NCBI GenBank assembly: GCA_963775395.1
Contig: CAVZIX010000005.1
Span: 248,001 to 312,000, forward strand
DNA from: JAIBJN01 sp963775395
GTDB lineage: Bacteria > Actinomycetota > Thermoleophilia > Gaiellales > Gaiellaceae
DNA length: 64,000 bases
Reading direction: 5' to 3'
The position numbers and the translations under genes are program-made. Below the pieces are notes generated by a model. It was not told where the DNA came from. It saw only the letters and a program-made list of their open reading frames with translations, and made no database searches. This document shows, piece after piece, positions 16,515 to 25,743 of this stretch. The first letter of the stretch is position 1. Every line of letters begins with the position of its first letter.

Positions 16515-17866
16515 GACCGACGCGCGAGCCGGCTGACTGCCGGCGTCCCGGTGACGCCGTGGGCGACGATCGAGACGACGACGCAGGCCGCCACCGCCCA
16601 GAAGATCGTCTGGGCGTCGTCGACGGCCAGCGAACCGGCCACCAGCGCGACGGCGACGTAGTAGAGCGAGCCGATCCCGCGCACCCCGAACCAGCCGAGG
16701 AAGGCGCGCTCCCTGAGCGGCAGCGCGGAGCCGACGAAGCCGAGGAACACGGCCGCGGGCCTGATCGCCAGAAGCAGGATGGGCACGAGCGCCGCGCCGG
16801 CCCACCCGGCCTCAGCCCAGCCGGCGATCGTGACCATGCTCCCAAGCAGGAGGATGGCGGCGAGCTCCGAGAACTTCTCCACGACCTCCGCGCCCTGGTG
16901 GACGCGCTCGTTGACCTCGTGGTCGCGCTCATAGCGGCGAAAGCCGACTCCGCCCGCGAACGCGGCGAGGAACCCGTAGGCGCCCACCAGCTCGGTGATG
17001 CCGTAGAGCACGAGCACGGCACCGACAGCGACCCAGCCGTCGAACTCGGCGCCGAGAAGGTGGCGGTCCCTCAGCCACAGCACGATCGCCGCGAGCAGGT
17101 AGCCGCCGCCCGCCCCCAGCGCCAGCCCCACCGGCACGGCGTAGAGGACGTCGGCCAGCAGCCACTCCACAATCCAGTTGCCGCCGCGGTCCTCCAGGGC
17201 GAGGAAGAGGCCGAGGGCGACGAACGGGAAGGCGAGCCCGTCGTTCAGCCCGGCCTCGGCGGTGATGGCGAAGTGCGGCTCCCGCTCGTCCTCCTCCCCC
17301 GGCGGCCCGACTCCGATGTCGCCGGCCAGCACCGGGTCGGTGGGCGCGAGCGCCGCGCCGAGGACGACGGCCGCGGCGAGCGGGAGCCCCATCACGCCGA
17401 CGCCGAACAGGGCTATTGCGGCGATGGTCAGCGGCATGACGACGCCGAGCAGGCGCGCGACCGAGCCCCACGAACGCCACGAAAGCTCGCGGTCGAGCTT
17501 CAGCCCAGTGGAGAAGAGCGCGACGACGACCGCGAACTCGGCGAGGCGCATCACGATCTTGGCGTCGTCGACCGGGTCGAGCCAGGGGATCTCGAACGCA
17601 CGAATGACGACCGCGGCCACGAGGCCGAGCGCGAGGTAGATGAGCGCCGCGGAGAACGCGCGCTCGTCCTGGTTCGAGAGCGCGCCGATCGCGGCGAAGA
17701 CGGCGATCCCGAGGAAGGCGAGCGCGAGGACGTACGCGTCCCCGAGGTCGAACCCCGGTCCTGCTACGGCGACGAGCGTCAGCGCGGAAGCGGCACGGTC
17801 GTCAGGCGGCCTTGCTCTTCGCCTTCCGCGGCCTGCGAGCCTTGCCGCGGCTCTTCTTCGCCGCAT
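16511..17866 (-). CDS. CPA1 (NhaP-type) cation:proton antiporter
   Basis: About 12 hydrophobic segments and the CPA1 core: LFSTGLKLDRE, GAALAPTDPVLAGD (TDPV motif of the crossover region), AEAGLNDGLAFPF (ND) and FLGWFGVRGIGSLYY. These predict Na+/H+ or K+/H+ exchange across the inner membrane. The start is uncertain. The first recognisable start codon is the ATG at 17866, which makes a basic N-terminal leader overlapping ku by 65 bp. The conserved part begins at LTLVAVAGPGFD, with only a CTG codon nearby. Cotranscribed downstream of ku. Confidence 0.87.
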   Translation of the reverse strand: MRRRRAAARLAGRGRRRARPPDDRAASALTLVAVAGPGFDLGDAYVLALAFLGIAVFAAIGALSNQDERAFSAALIYLALGLVAAVVIRAFEIPWLDPVDDAKIVMRLAEFAVVVALFSTGLKLDRELSWRSWGSVARLLGVVMPLTIAAIALFGVGVMGLPLAAAVVLGAALAPTDPVLAGDIGVGPPGEEDEREPHFAITAEAGLNDGLAFPFVALGLFLALEDRGGNWIVEWLLADVLYAVPVGLALGAGGGYLLAAIVLWLRDRHLLGAEFDGWVAVGAVLVLYGITELVGAYGFLAAFAGGVGFRRYERDHEVNERVHQGAEVVEKFSELAAILLLGSMVTIAGWAEAGWAGAALVPILLLAIRPAAVFLGFVGSALPLRERAFLGWFGVRGIGSLYYVAVALVAGSLAVDDAQTIFWAVAACVVVSIVAHGVTGTPAVSRLARRS

Positions 17867-18620
17867 TCACGCTGTCGCGCAGCGCGGCCATCAGGTCGAC
17901 GGGCGGCTCGGGCTGCTCCTCCTCCGCGACATCGACGGTCTCGCCCTTCTCCTTCGCCTTGATGATCTTGACGAGCGTGTCGCGGTAGGTGTCGCTGAAC
18001 GCCTCGGGCTTGAACGCCCCCGTGAACTGCTTGACGAGCTGGCTCGCCATCGCGAGCTCCTTCTTGTCCACCCGCACGCCCTTGGGCGCAAGCCCCTTCG
18101 CAGGCCGGATCTCGTCGGCGAAGTGCATCCGCTCCAGCGTGATGACCCCGTCGCGGACGCGCAGGCAGCCAAGGTGCTGGCGATCGCGCATCACGAACGT
18201 CGCCACGGCGACCAGTCCCGACTCGTCCATGGCGCGCGCGAGCAGCGCGTAGACCTTCTCGCCGCCGTCCTTCGCGGTCAGGTAGTAGGTCCGCTCGAAG
18301 AAGATCGGGTCGATCTCGTCCTGCCCGACGAAGGCGCGGATGTCGATGGTCTTCTGCGCGTTGTCGAGCGCGGCGCCCTTGAAGTCCTCGTCCTCGAGGT
18401 AGACCCACTTCCCCTTGCGGATCTCGAACGCCTTGACGACCTCGTCGTCGTCCACCGGCTTGTCCTCTTTCTTGCAGACCTTCTGGTAGCCGATGCGGCC
18501 CCCGTCCGGCTCGTGCACGAGGTTGAAGTGGAGCTTGTGCTCCTCGATCGCGCTCTCCATGCGCACGGGCACGCTCACGAGCCCGAACGCGATCGTCCCT
18601 GACCAGATCGCTCTCGCCAT
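17802..18620 (-). CDS. ku: Bacterial Ku, DNA end-binding protein for NHEJ
   Basis: Homodimeric ring protein that binds double-strand breaks and recruits LigD. The family start MARAIWSGTIAFGLVSVPV is present, followed by HKLHFNLVHEPDGGRIGYQKVC, the core FFERTYYL, and LERMHFADEIR. 272 residues. The tail is Lys/Arg/Ala-rich, as in other actinobacterial Ku. No ligD lies within the window, so the partner must be elsewhere. Upstream is the divergent deacetylase gene, 66 bp away. Confidence 0.95.
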   Translation of the reverse strand: MARAIWSGTIAFGLVSVPVRMESAIEEHKLHFNLVHEPDGGRIGYQKVCKKEDKPVDDDEVVKAFEIRKGKWVYLEDEDFKGAALDNAQKTIDIRAFVGQDEIDPIFFERTYYLTAKDGGEKVYALLARAMDESGLVAVATFVMRDRQHLGCLRVRDGVITLERMHFADEIRPAKGLAPKGVRVDKKELAMASQLVKQFTGAFKPEAFSDTYRDTLVKIIKAKEKGETVDVAEEEQPEPPVDLMAALRDSVNAAKKSRGKARRPRKAKSKAA

Positions 18621-18686
18621 GTCCAGGGAGTTATTGCCAGCGACGCTGCCCCGAAACGTCGTGACGGTGGGCGCTAGCATCCCCCC

Positions 18687-19502
18687 GTGCCGCAAAGCAC
18701 CGTCTGCCTCACGTTCGACTTCGACGCGCTCTCGGTCTGGCTCGCGTACGACCGCGTGACGCCGGCGATGCTCTACCGCGGCGAGTACGGCGCGCGAGTC
18801 GGCGTCCCTCGCATTCTCGATTTCCTGGACGAGCGCGAGCTCGACGCGACGTTCTTCGTCCCCGGTCACACCGTTGAGTCGTTCCCCGACGAGGTGAGCT
18901 CGATCCTCGAGGCCGGGCACGAGGTCGCCCACCACTCCTACGCGCACATCGACCCGAGCCTCCAGAGCGCCGACGAGGAGCGCGCCGACATGGAGCGCGC
19001 GCTCGACGTGCTCGAGGGCATCGGCGTGAAGCCGCTCGGCTTCCGCGCTCCCTCGGCCGACCTCTCGGACGCGACGCTCCCGCTCGTGGAGGAGCACGGC
19101 TTCCTCTACGACTCCAGCTTGATGGCCGACGACTACCGGCCGTTCCACCCGCGCATCGGCGACCAGGTCGCGCGCGGCGAGCCGCTCGTGCGCGGGCGCG
19201 AGTCGACCGTCTGGGAGCTACCGCTCTCCTTCGAGCTCGACGACTGGGTGCACTTCCAGTTCAACTTCGACCCGTACCGCAAGGGCGGTGCGACGCCGAG
19301 CGACGTGCTCGAGATCTGGCAGGGGGAGCTCGACTGGATGGACGCGAACCTCGACGGCGGGATCCTGACGGTGACGATGCACCCGCAGGTGATCGGCCGC
19401 GGCCACCGGATGGCCATGCTGGACACGTTCGTCGAGCGCTGCCGCGAGCGCGGCGTCCGCTTCGAGCGCATGGGCGACGTCGCGCGCGGTCTGACCGGCT
19501 AG
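18687..19502 (+). CDS. Polysaccharide deacetylase family (CE4/NodB-like) protein
   Basis: 271 residues. LTFDFDALS gives the catalytic and metal Asp pair, HSYAHIDP the H-x3-H metal ligands, and GFRAPSADLSD the RxP motif. VTMHPQVIGRGHR near the C-terminus supplies the last conserved His. The family removes acyl groups from N-acetylated sugars or cleaves related amides. No signal peptide is evident, so a cytoplasmic amidohydrolase (PuuE/allantoinase-like branch) is as likely as a cell-wall enzyme. GTG start. Confidence 0.85.
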   Translation: MPQSTVCLTFDFDALSVWLAYDRVTPAMLYRGEYGARVGVPRILDFLDERELDATFFVPGHTVESFPDEVSSILEAGHEVAHHSYAHIDPSLQSADEERADMERALDVLEGIGVKPLGFRAPSADLSDATLPLVEEHGFLYDSSLMADDYRPFHPRIGDQVARGEPLVRGRESTVWELPLSFELDDWVHFQFNFDPYRKGGATPSDVLEIWQGELDWMDANLDGGILTVTMHPQVIGRGHRMAMLDTFVERCRERGVRFERMGDVARGLTG

Positions 19503-19754
19503 CCCAAGGACAGGAGCCGCTCCACCCCGTCCTCGACCGGGGTTTGCGCGTCTTGGGGCCGACCCTGCCCTGGTTGCGCCCGGCCTGAGCGCCGGCCGAA
19601 AGCATCGATGCCCGCCCGGCGGCAAGGCGCGCGTTGCCGTTCGTCGCAGTTTGAGCCTCACCGCTTCCGGGAAGTCATCACGGTTGGAGCTAGCGCGGCT
19701 CGACAGCGCCCACCGGGCTACTCTCGAGCCACGCACGACTTAGGGGGGAGCCAG

Positions 19755-21242
19755 ATGAGAAGCAAAGCCTGGTGCAGGACGCTCATCGCGATCGCGGCGG
19801 TGACGCTCGTCCTTCCGGCGACCGCGACCGCACCACCGAAGGAGAAGACCGGCTCGCTCAGGCAGGTCGGGCACGAGCCGCTGATGAGCCGCGGGATGAA
19901 CTCCGCCGGCGCGATCCACGGGGATTACATGTACATCGGGAGCCGGACCGATGGAGGCCACGAGGGCATGCCTCATGGCGGCGTGATGATCGTGGACATC
20001 TCAGACCCGTCCGACCCGACGCTCATCACTGATGAGCCAATAGACGCGAGCCCGGGCGAGTCGTCGCGCGAGCTCAGGGTTTGGAGGTCACAGGACATCC
20101 TGATCGTCCTAAACACGAACTGCGGCGTCGGCGACGAGCTGCATCACTGCACCCAGCCGTCGATCAGCAACTTCCGCTTCTACGACATCTCGGGAACGAA
20201 CGCGACCGATCCCCAGTTGCTCTTCCAGTTCAATGCGGACACGCACGAGTTCTTCCTCTGGCAGGACCCGAAGAACCCTGAGCGGGCGCTGATCTTCGCC
20301 GGCAACGCCTCCTCGACGTGCGCGATCAGGGGTGGCTCGCCGAGCTGTCCGTTCTCGGTCTGGGACATCTCGCCCGTGCGGAACGGGCAGTCGCCCGTCA
20401 CCCTCTTCAGCGGGCTGCACGGCTACACCCGGTTCCCGGCCTTCCCGGAGCCAGTGCAGAAGCCGACGGGCGGCCTGCACTCGCTCTCCGTGAGCAACGA
20501 CGGCAGCAGGGCGTACTTCGCGCTCCTGACCGGAGGATTCGCCGTCGTCGACGTGTCCGACTTCGCAAAGGGCGTGCCCTCTCCGCAGCCGCGCCCGATC
20601 ACGCTCAACGAGGCACGGCCGACGTGGTCGGGGCCCGGGGCTCACAGCGCGATCAAGCTCTGGGGCCGTGACTGGGTCTGGGTCTCCGACGAGGTGTACG
20701 GGACGGCTACCGGGCCCGGACACGGCTGCCCGTGGGGCTGGGCGCGGATGGTCGACATCTCGGACCCGCGCGTACCGACGGTCGAGGCGGAGTACCGGAT
20801 TCCGGAGAACGATCCGTCGACTTGTGACGACTGGAACCCGCCGCGTACGTCGTACTCGGCGCACAACCCGACGCTCACGCCGCATATAGCGTTCAGCACC
20901 TGGCATTCGGGCGGTTTCCAGGCCGTCAGCATCCAGCGGGCACACAGGCCGTCGCAGCTGGCCGAGTTCTTCCCCGAGCCGCTTCCAGAGGTGATGCTCG
21001 AGGATCCGCGGCTCTCCTCCGACCCCGACACGGGTCGGCACGAGAAGGTCGTGATGTGGAGCTATCCGATCATCAAGGACGGCTTGATCTACGTGATCGA
21101 TCTGCGCAACGGCCTGTACGTCCTCAAGTACCGGGGCGCGTTCGAGAAGGAGGTCAGGCGCATCGAGTTCCTCGAGGGCAACTCGAACCAGGGCAACGCG
21201 CTCTGCTACGAGCCGGTGGGCAAGGCCCCGAGATACTGCTGA
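19755..21242 (+). CDS. Secreted LVIVD-repeat beta-propeller protein
   Basis: 495 residues with a clear signal peptide (basic start, hydrophobic core LIAIAAVTLVLPATATA). Repeats with the pattern VMIVDISDPSDPTLI, FAVVDVSD and ARMVDISDPRVPTVEAEY are LVIVD-type blades, so an extracellular beta-propeller is expected. Several Cys residues (CGVGDELHHC, CAIRGGSPSC) may form disulfides. AGGGGGGAG lies a few bases before the ATG. It is related in architecture to the protein at 23617-25629, and both lie around the S15 peptidase gene. Ligand or activity unknown. Confidence 0.8.
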   Translation: MRSKAWCRTLIAIAAVTLVLPATATAPPKEKTGSLRQVGHEPLMSRGMNSAGAIHGDYMYIGSRTDGGHEGMPHGGVMIVDISDPSDPTLITDEPIDASPGESSRELRVWRSQDILIVLNTNCGVGDELHHCTQPSISNFRFYDISGTNATDPQLLFQFNADTHEFFLWQDPKNPERALIFAGNASSTCAIRGGSPSCPFSVWDISPVRNGQSPVTLFSGLHGYTRFPAFPEPVQKPTGGLHSLSVSNDGSRAYFALLTGGFAVVDVSDFAKGVPSPQPRPITLNEARPTWSGPGAHSAIKLWGRDWVWVSDEVYGTATGPGHGCPWGWARMVDISDPRVPTVEAEYRIPENDPSTCDDWNPPRTSYSAHNPTLTPHIAFSTWHSGGFQAVSIQRAHRPSQLAEFFPEPLPEVMLEDPRLSSDPDTGRHEKVVMWSYPIIKDGLIYVIDLRNGLYVLKYRGAFEKEVRRIEFLEGNSNQGNALCYEPVGKAPRYC

Positions 21243-21275
21243 GCGCAGCGAGCCGCGCCGCGGCCGCATCTGGAC

Positions 21276-21307
21276 GGACGGAAGCGGGGGAAACCCCGCT
21301 TCCGTCC
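21276..21307 (+). terminator. Strong hairpin terminator after the LVIVD gene
   Basis: A perfect 14-bp stem (GGACGGAAGCGGGG / CCCCGCTTCCGTCC) with a GAAA tetraloop, followed by TTAGATT, 34 bp past the stop codon. Confidence 0.85.
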
Positions 21308-21374
21308 TTAGATTGAGGTGTCGGCCGGCCGTCTTCCCGCGGCCGTAGCCGGCGAAGGCACCGAGCAAGGAGGA

Positions 21375-21399
21375 AGGGGCACCCGGGCCGGGCGCCCCT
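21375..21399 (-). terminator. Hairpin terminator for the S15 peptidase gene
   Basis: AGGGGC-a-CCCG / CGGG-c-GCCCCT with a 3-nt loop lies 16 bp beyond the minus-strand stop. With the preceding hairpin it separates the two convergent genes. Confidence 0.6.
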
Positions 21400-21414
21400 C
21401 CCGCCGCGCGGGTG

Positions 21415-23274
21415 CTACCAGTCGAACGCGTTCGCGAAGGTCGAGAGGCCTCCGACGATCGGCAGGTTCACCTCGCTCTTCTTGAGATCCAGGGTCAGCT
21501 CAGTGCCGGGCGCCGGCCGGATCGTGTAGTCATAGTCGCTCGAGAGGATCATCACTCCGAGCCGCCGGCCCGCAGGGATGACGGAGTCCTTCGGCTGGAG
21601 GTCGAACCTGAGCTTGTAGCTCTTGCCGGTTCTGATCGGCTCGGTGACCGCCGGAGAGTGCCGGTTCTCGGGATCGATCCAGCCCCGGCTGATCACGGTC
21701 GCGCTTCCGGCGCCGTCCGGATAGCTGATCAGGTGGGCCGTCACGTTCGCCTTCGGCTTGCTGAACGCCAGCGTGAGCGTGATCGTCGGCGTTCCGCTGA
21801 TGCGAATCGGCGTCGTCAGAGTCGGCGTCTTGAAGACGAGCCGGTTCGGCGACGAGGCCGCGTCCATGAGCGTCGCCGGGCTGATCGTCGCGTCATCGAC
21901 GAGCGTCTGGAAGTCGCGTTTGCTCTTCCCCAGGGTGAGCTCGCCGACCTCGAGCCCGTTCCCGCCGAAGCTCACGGTCACACGGGCCGCATCGGGATCC
22001 GGCCACTCGGGATACGGCGTCGGGCTCTGCGAGCTCTGCCCTTCGCGGACGACCCACGCCTTCGGGTCGTTCTCGACCCCGTTCTGGTGATCCCACAGGT
22101 AGCGGCTGAACCAGCGATTCGTGCGAATGAGCGGCGGCGAGCCGCCGTGCATGCCCTGGTGCCAGTAGAGCTGATGCGGCACGCTCCGCTCCCGCAGTGC
22201 CTTGTAGAACGTGGCCGCGTGCTTCGTCATCACGTTCCAGTCGTTGTTGCCGTGAGCGACGAGCGCGGCGGCCTTCAGGTTGTCGATGTCGTTCATGTAG
22301 TTGCGCGCATCCCAGAAGGGCGTGTAGTCGCCCGTGACGCGGTCCTGGTTCGCGGCGAGGCTCGCAATCACAGGCCGGCAGATGGTCTGGTCCGGCCGCG
22401 TGTAGGTGTACTCGGCGAGCACGTCGGCGTCCTCGCCCTGGAAGCCGCCGGGCGCCCGCACGGCCCCGTTCGCGCGGTAGTAGTCGTACCAGCTGTTGAT
22501 CGCCGAGATCGGCACGATGGCCTCGAGGCCCTCGACGCCCGTCGTGGCGACGCCGATCGGCAGCGTGCCGTTGTACGACGTCCCGATCATGCCGACCTTG
22601 CCCGTGGTCCACGTGGCGGCGACCTCGGTGCCGCCGGTCTGAGCCGTGAAGGCCTTCGCGCGACCGTTGAGCCAGTCGATGACCGCCTTCGGGCCGAGCG
22701 TCTCGGCCGGGTCGCCGGTCGTGGGGCAGCCGGTCGAGAGGCCGGTGCCCGTGCCCTCGGCGTGGACGACCGCGAACCCGCGCGGCACCCAGGTCGCAGT
22801 GTGCGAGTTGGAGATGATCGGGCTCGTGTCGAAGAACGTCGGCGTGGCGGTCGGCCGGAAGGTCGGCGGCTGCCCGATCTCGTGGTCGACGCCCCAGTTG
22901 ACGACGGGCACGTCACCGCCGTAGTACGGGCTCACCTCCATAACGACCGGGACCTTCAGGCCGATCGTTTCGGTCTCCTGAACCCTCGCGACGTCGATGT
23001 GGATCCGGTCGAGCTGCCCGTCGAAGTCGCTGTCGATCGTCGTCTCGACCCAGAGCTCCTGCCGCACCCAGGTGGCCGGAACCGTGGAGAAGACGGGCTG
23101 CGCCTGACCGTCGATGAACACCGGGCCGGTGACCTGCGCGGCCGCCGGACCGGCGAGCGCGAGGACCACGACTGCTGTGACGGCGGCGGCGATTGCCGCG
23201 ACGACGCCCACAGCCGCTCGCCCCGGTGTCGGCCGCGCGCGCTCGCCGCGGCCGGAGCCTGCCATGGAGTTCAT
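21415..23274 (-). CDS. Secreted S15-family Xaa-Pro dipeptidyl-peptidase-like hydrolase
   Basis: 619 residues with a long hydrophobic export segment (about residues 20-45, ending AGPAAAQ). The alpha/beta-hydrolase nucleophile elbow is MIGTSYNGTLPIG. The catalytic Asp and His are probably in HGNNDWNV and LYWHQGMHGG. The C-terminal jelly-roll half (PTITLTLAFSKPKANVTAHL, GWIDPENRHS) matches PepX/CocE-type enzymes. Role: extracellular removal of Xaa-Pro dipeptides or ester hydrolysis. ATG at 23274 has GGGGGGAG upstream; ATG at 23265 is an alternative. Confidence 0.88.
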   Translation of the reverse strand: MNSMAGSGRGERARPTPGRAAVGVVAAIAAAVTAVVVLALAGPAAAQVTGPVFIDGQAQPVFSTVPATWVRQELWVETTIDSDFDGQLDRIHIDVARVQETETIGLKVPVVMEVSPYYGGDVPVVNWGVDHEIGQPPTFRPTATPTFFDTSPIISNSHTATWVPRGFAVVHAEGTGTGLSTGCPTTGDPAETLGPKAVIDWLNGRAKAFTAQTGGTEVAATWTTGKVGMIGTSYNGTLPIGVATTGVEGLEAIVPISAINSWYDYYRANGAVRAPGGFQGEDADVLAEYTYTRPDQTICRPVIASLAANQDRVTGDYTPFWDARNYMNDIDNLKAAALVAHGNNDWNVMTKHAATFYKALRERSVPHQLYWHQGMHGGSPPLIRTNRWFSRYLWDHQNGVENDPKAWVVREGQSSQSPTPYPEWPDPDAARVTVSFGGNGLEVGELTLGKSKRDFQTLVDDATISPATLMDAASSPNRLVFKTPTLTTPIRISGTPTITLTLAFSKPKANVTAHLISYPDGAGSATVISRGWIDPENRHSPAVTEPIRTGKSYKLRFDLQPKDSVIPAGRRLGVMILSSDYDYTIRPAPGTELTLDLKKSEVNLPIVGGLSTFANAFDW

Positions 23275-23616
23275 GAGGTTGCTCCCCCCTCGTGTCGGTG
23301 AGCTAAAGGCAGCTCGATCCTTCCCGATCTCGGCCGCCCTGACAAGTGACGAGGGCGGCTCTCGCCGCCCCCGTGGTCACCGCGTCCCGCCGGATCGAGA
23401 CTCGGAGCCCGCCAATTTGGAGGCTCCTGGCTGGTGACACCTGTTATCGAAGCCGTCGCCGCCGGACTTCGATCTTGGTCTTGTCGCCGTGCTGCATCTC
23501 CCGCTCCTCTCAGATCTGCCGCTGACCCCAGGACGGGCGACGCACCGGCCATCTTCCCCGGACGAACGAGGGGCCGGCTGTCGCCGGCCCCTCATGTCCT
23601 CTAGCGCGTTCGCGAG
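23275..23616. other. 342-bp intergenic region between two convergent-order secreted-protein genes
   Basis: No credible ORF. Next to the S15 gene, on the minus strand, is TTGTCA-N17-AAGGAT, a weak promoter candidate. The segment 23354-23374 holds a GGGCGG/CCGCCC inverted repeat. The end near the LVIVD-PA gene carries the terminator hairpin at 23568-23593. Nothing else recognised. Confidence 0.5.
23568..23593 (-). terminator. Hairpin terminator, second copy of the GAGGGGCCGGC type
   Basis: GAGGGGCCGGC-TGTC-GCCGGCCCCTC is an 11-bp perfect stem about 24 bp beyond the stop of the LVIVD-PA gene. Its stem is the same as in the hairpin at 4158-4185; only the loop differs. Confidence 0.75.
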
Positions 23617-25629
23617 CTACCCGCGCCAGTACTGATAGATCCAGAGGCCGCTGTCGCGGTCGCTGGCGAGGATGACGGTCGGCTTCTTGAGCTGGCGCAG
23701 CTTGTGCACCTCGATGCCCCAGAAGTTGTTGCCGTCCTCGTCGATGTGATGCCCGACCTCCTTGAGGCCGTTCGGGCCGTACTCGATCACGCGCATCCCG
23801 CCCGCATAGTAGGAGAGGTACGCGATGTTCGGCTTGTATGGATCGACGGCCACCTCGTGCACGGACAGGTCGCCGAACCCCTGAGCGAAAGCCGGGTCCA
23901 TGGCCTCGTCGATGGCGTAGGCATCGACCTGCTGCATGGTGTTGGCGTCCAGCAGCCGGACGTAGCCCCAGCCGTCGAAGTCCGAGCGAGCGAGGATGTC
24001 GGCGCCGAGCGTCCCGATCGCCGGATCGTCCGCGTGCGGCGGCCCGGGCGGATCGTAGTTCGGCGTCGTCCCGAGGAGCAGGTGGAACGCCCGGTGGCCG
24101 ATGCAGATGGCCCCGATCGTGGGCGTGAACTCGTGCCCCTGGCTCCCGCACAGGATCCCGTCCGGTAGCGAGCCGTTGCCTGCGCCCGCGTGGTGGTTGG
24201 CGATCGCGACGGCGTTGTAGCCGGCGTTCTGCGCCGTCTCCACCTTCTCCGAGAAGAAGCACTGGCCGCGCTGCAGGATGAGGATCTTCTCCTCGCCCGG
24301 ATCAGCTGGCAGGCTCGAGGCCGGCGGGACCGGCAGGTCGAACGGAGGCGGGTTGTCGACGGGGCCCGGGCTGATGTCAGGACACCCGTAGCCGCCGTAG
24401 ATCGTCGGTCCGTTGATCTGGCTGTCCGGGTAGGTGCGGATCGGCACCGTCCAACCGAACTCGCCGCCGGGGTAGCTACCGGCGTTGGCGCCACTCGTGA
24501 TGGAGAACGAGTCGTTCAGGAGCCTGAACGGCGAGAAGTCCTCGTCCGTTCCGATGATCCAGCGGTTGTTCCGCGTGAACTCGGCCTGGTGGGCGTTGCC
24601 CTCGGGGAACATGTAGTCCGGGAACAGCGTGTCCGGCAGCGGGTAGTCCGAGTCGCTCATGTACACCGGGTTCGCCGGGTCGTTCACGTTGAACTTGACC
24701 CAGCCGCCGTCCCAGTAGGAGACGAGCAGCGTCCAGGTGCGGCCGATCCTCTTCACGACCATGTCGTGGAGGAACGAGCCCTGGAAGTTGCCGTGGGAGA
24801 CAACCCCTTCGCGTGCGACGCCGAAGTCGTTGGCGTCGGTCTCGGAGACGAGCACGGGATTCCGCGGGTCGGTGATCTCCATGATGTCGATGTCCGTGAA
24901 TTCCATGTTGTCGGTCATCACGGCGAACGCGCGGTCCTTCTGCTGCCAGATGAAGACGCTGTGGATGTGGTTGAACGCGTGCGGGAAGCCGGCGTTTCCG
25001 GCGTCCGGGTCGCCCGCGTGCATGGTGAGCACCTTCGCGTCGAGCGGGTTGGTGACGTCCCAGAGCGAGAGGCCGCCCTCACCGGTCTCCTCGTTGCAGA
25101 GCTCGTTGTTGCCGGCGAGGACCTGCCCCTTGAAGAACTTCGTGTTCAGGTCGATGACGTGCGCGCCCTCACCCGGGAACGACCCGTCCGTCGAGTCGAT
25201 GAAGTCCACCTGCTTGGGATTCCGCGGATCCTTGATGTCGATGACCGCGAAGCCTGCGTCCGTGCAGCCCTCCGGATCCCGCACCGCGAGATACGCGTAG
25301 TTTCCGTAGGCGGTCACGTCGGCGACGTCGCCCGGCGCCGCGTTGTCGATGTCCACCTGGCCGAGCAGCGTGACGTTTTCGCTCGAGCCCGGCAGATGGT
25401 CGGTCTGCGCGCCGTGCTGCATGCCGTGCATGCCGTGGATCTCGACCGGCGAGTCGGCGACCTCGTCACCGATGACCCGGAAGTTCGGGTTCGCCTGCGC
25501 GCGCTGGTCCTGCGCCGCCTGGGCCGAGTGCCGCTGAAGCTGGTCGCCGCCGGCCGCCGGGACGGCCAAGAGCGCAAGCGCGGCAAGCGCGGCAAGCGCA
25601 ACCAGCGTTGTGAGGATCGATCTCCTCAT
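23617..25629 (-). CDS. Secreted LVIVD-repeat protein with inserted PA domain
   Basis: 670 residues. The signal peptide (MRRSILTTLVALAALAALAL) is followed by LVIVD-type blades: FAVIDIKDPRNPKQVDFI, LSLWDVTNPLDAKVL and IMEITDPRNPVLVSE. A segment at about residues 410-530 resembles a protease-associated domain (ILILQRGQCFFSEKVETAQ, GYNAVAIANHHAG). Blades then resume (VRLLDANTMQQVD, MRVIEYGPNGLKEVGHHI). This is an extracellular propeller with a PA insert. ATG at 25629 chosen for AGGAGGGG at ideal spacing. No catalytic residues are evident; substrate binding or a structural role is inferred. Confidence 0.8.
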   Translation of the reverse strand: MRRSILTTLVALAALAALALLAVPAAGGDQLQRHSAQAAQDQRAQANPNFRVIGDEVADSPVEIHGMHGMQHGAQTDHLPGSSENVTLLGQVDIDNAAPGDVADVTAYGNYAYLAVRDPEGCTDAGFAVIDIKDPRNPKQVDFIDSTDGSFPGEGAHVIDLNTKFFKGQVLAGNNELCNEETGEGGLSLWDVTNPLDAKVLTMHAGDPDAGNAGFPHAFNHIHSVFIWQQKDRAFAVMTDNMEFTDIDIMEITDPRNPVLVSETDANDFGVAREGVVSHGNFQGSFLHDMVVKRIGRTWTLLVSYWDGGWVKFNVNDPANPVYMSDSDYPLPDTLFPDYMFPEGNAHQAEFTRNNRWIIGTDEDFSPFRLLNDSFSITSGANAGSYPGGEFGWTVPIRTYPDSQINGPTIYGGYGCPDISPGPVDNPPPFDLPVPPASSLPADPGEEKILILQRGQCFFSEKVETAQNAGYNAVAIANHHAGAGNGSLPDGILCGSQGHEFTPTIGAICIGHRAFHLLLGTTPNYDPPGPPHADDPAIGTLGADILARSDFDGWGYVRLLDANTMQQVDAYAIDEAMDPAFAQGFGDLSVHEVAVDPYKPNIAYLSYYAGGMRVIEYGPNGLKEVGHHIDEDGNNFWGIEVHKLRQLKKPTVILASDRDSGLWIYQYWRG

Positions 25630-25743
25630 TTCACCCCTCCTTGCTGCGACGCTGGAGGCGGGCGCCGCAATTCCCAAGTTGCCCCAAGCACAACCTCCGA
25701 GGGAGGCGACTATAGACGACCTCGCGCCCGCTTGACCGCGCAG

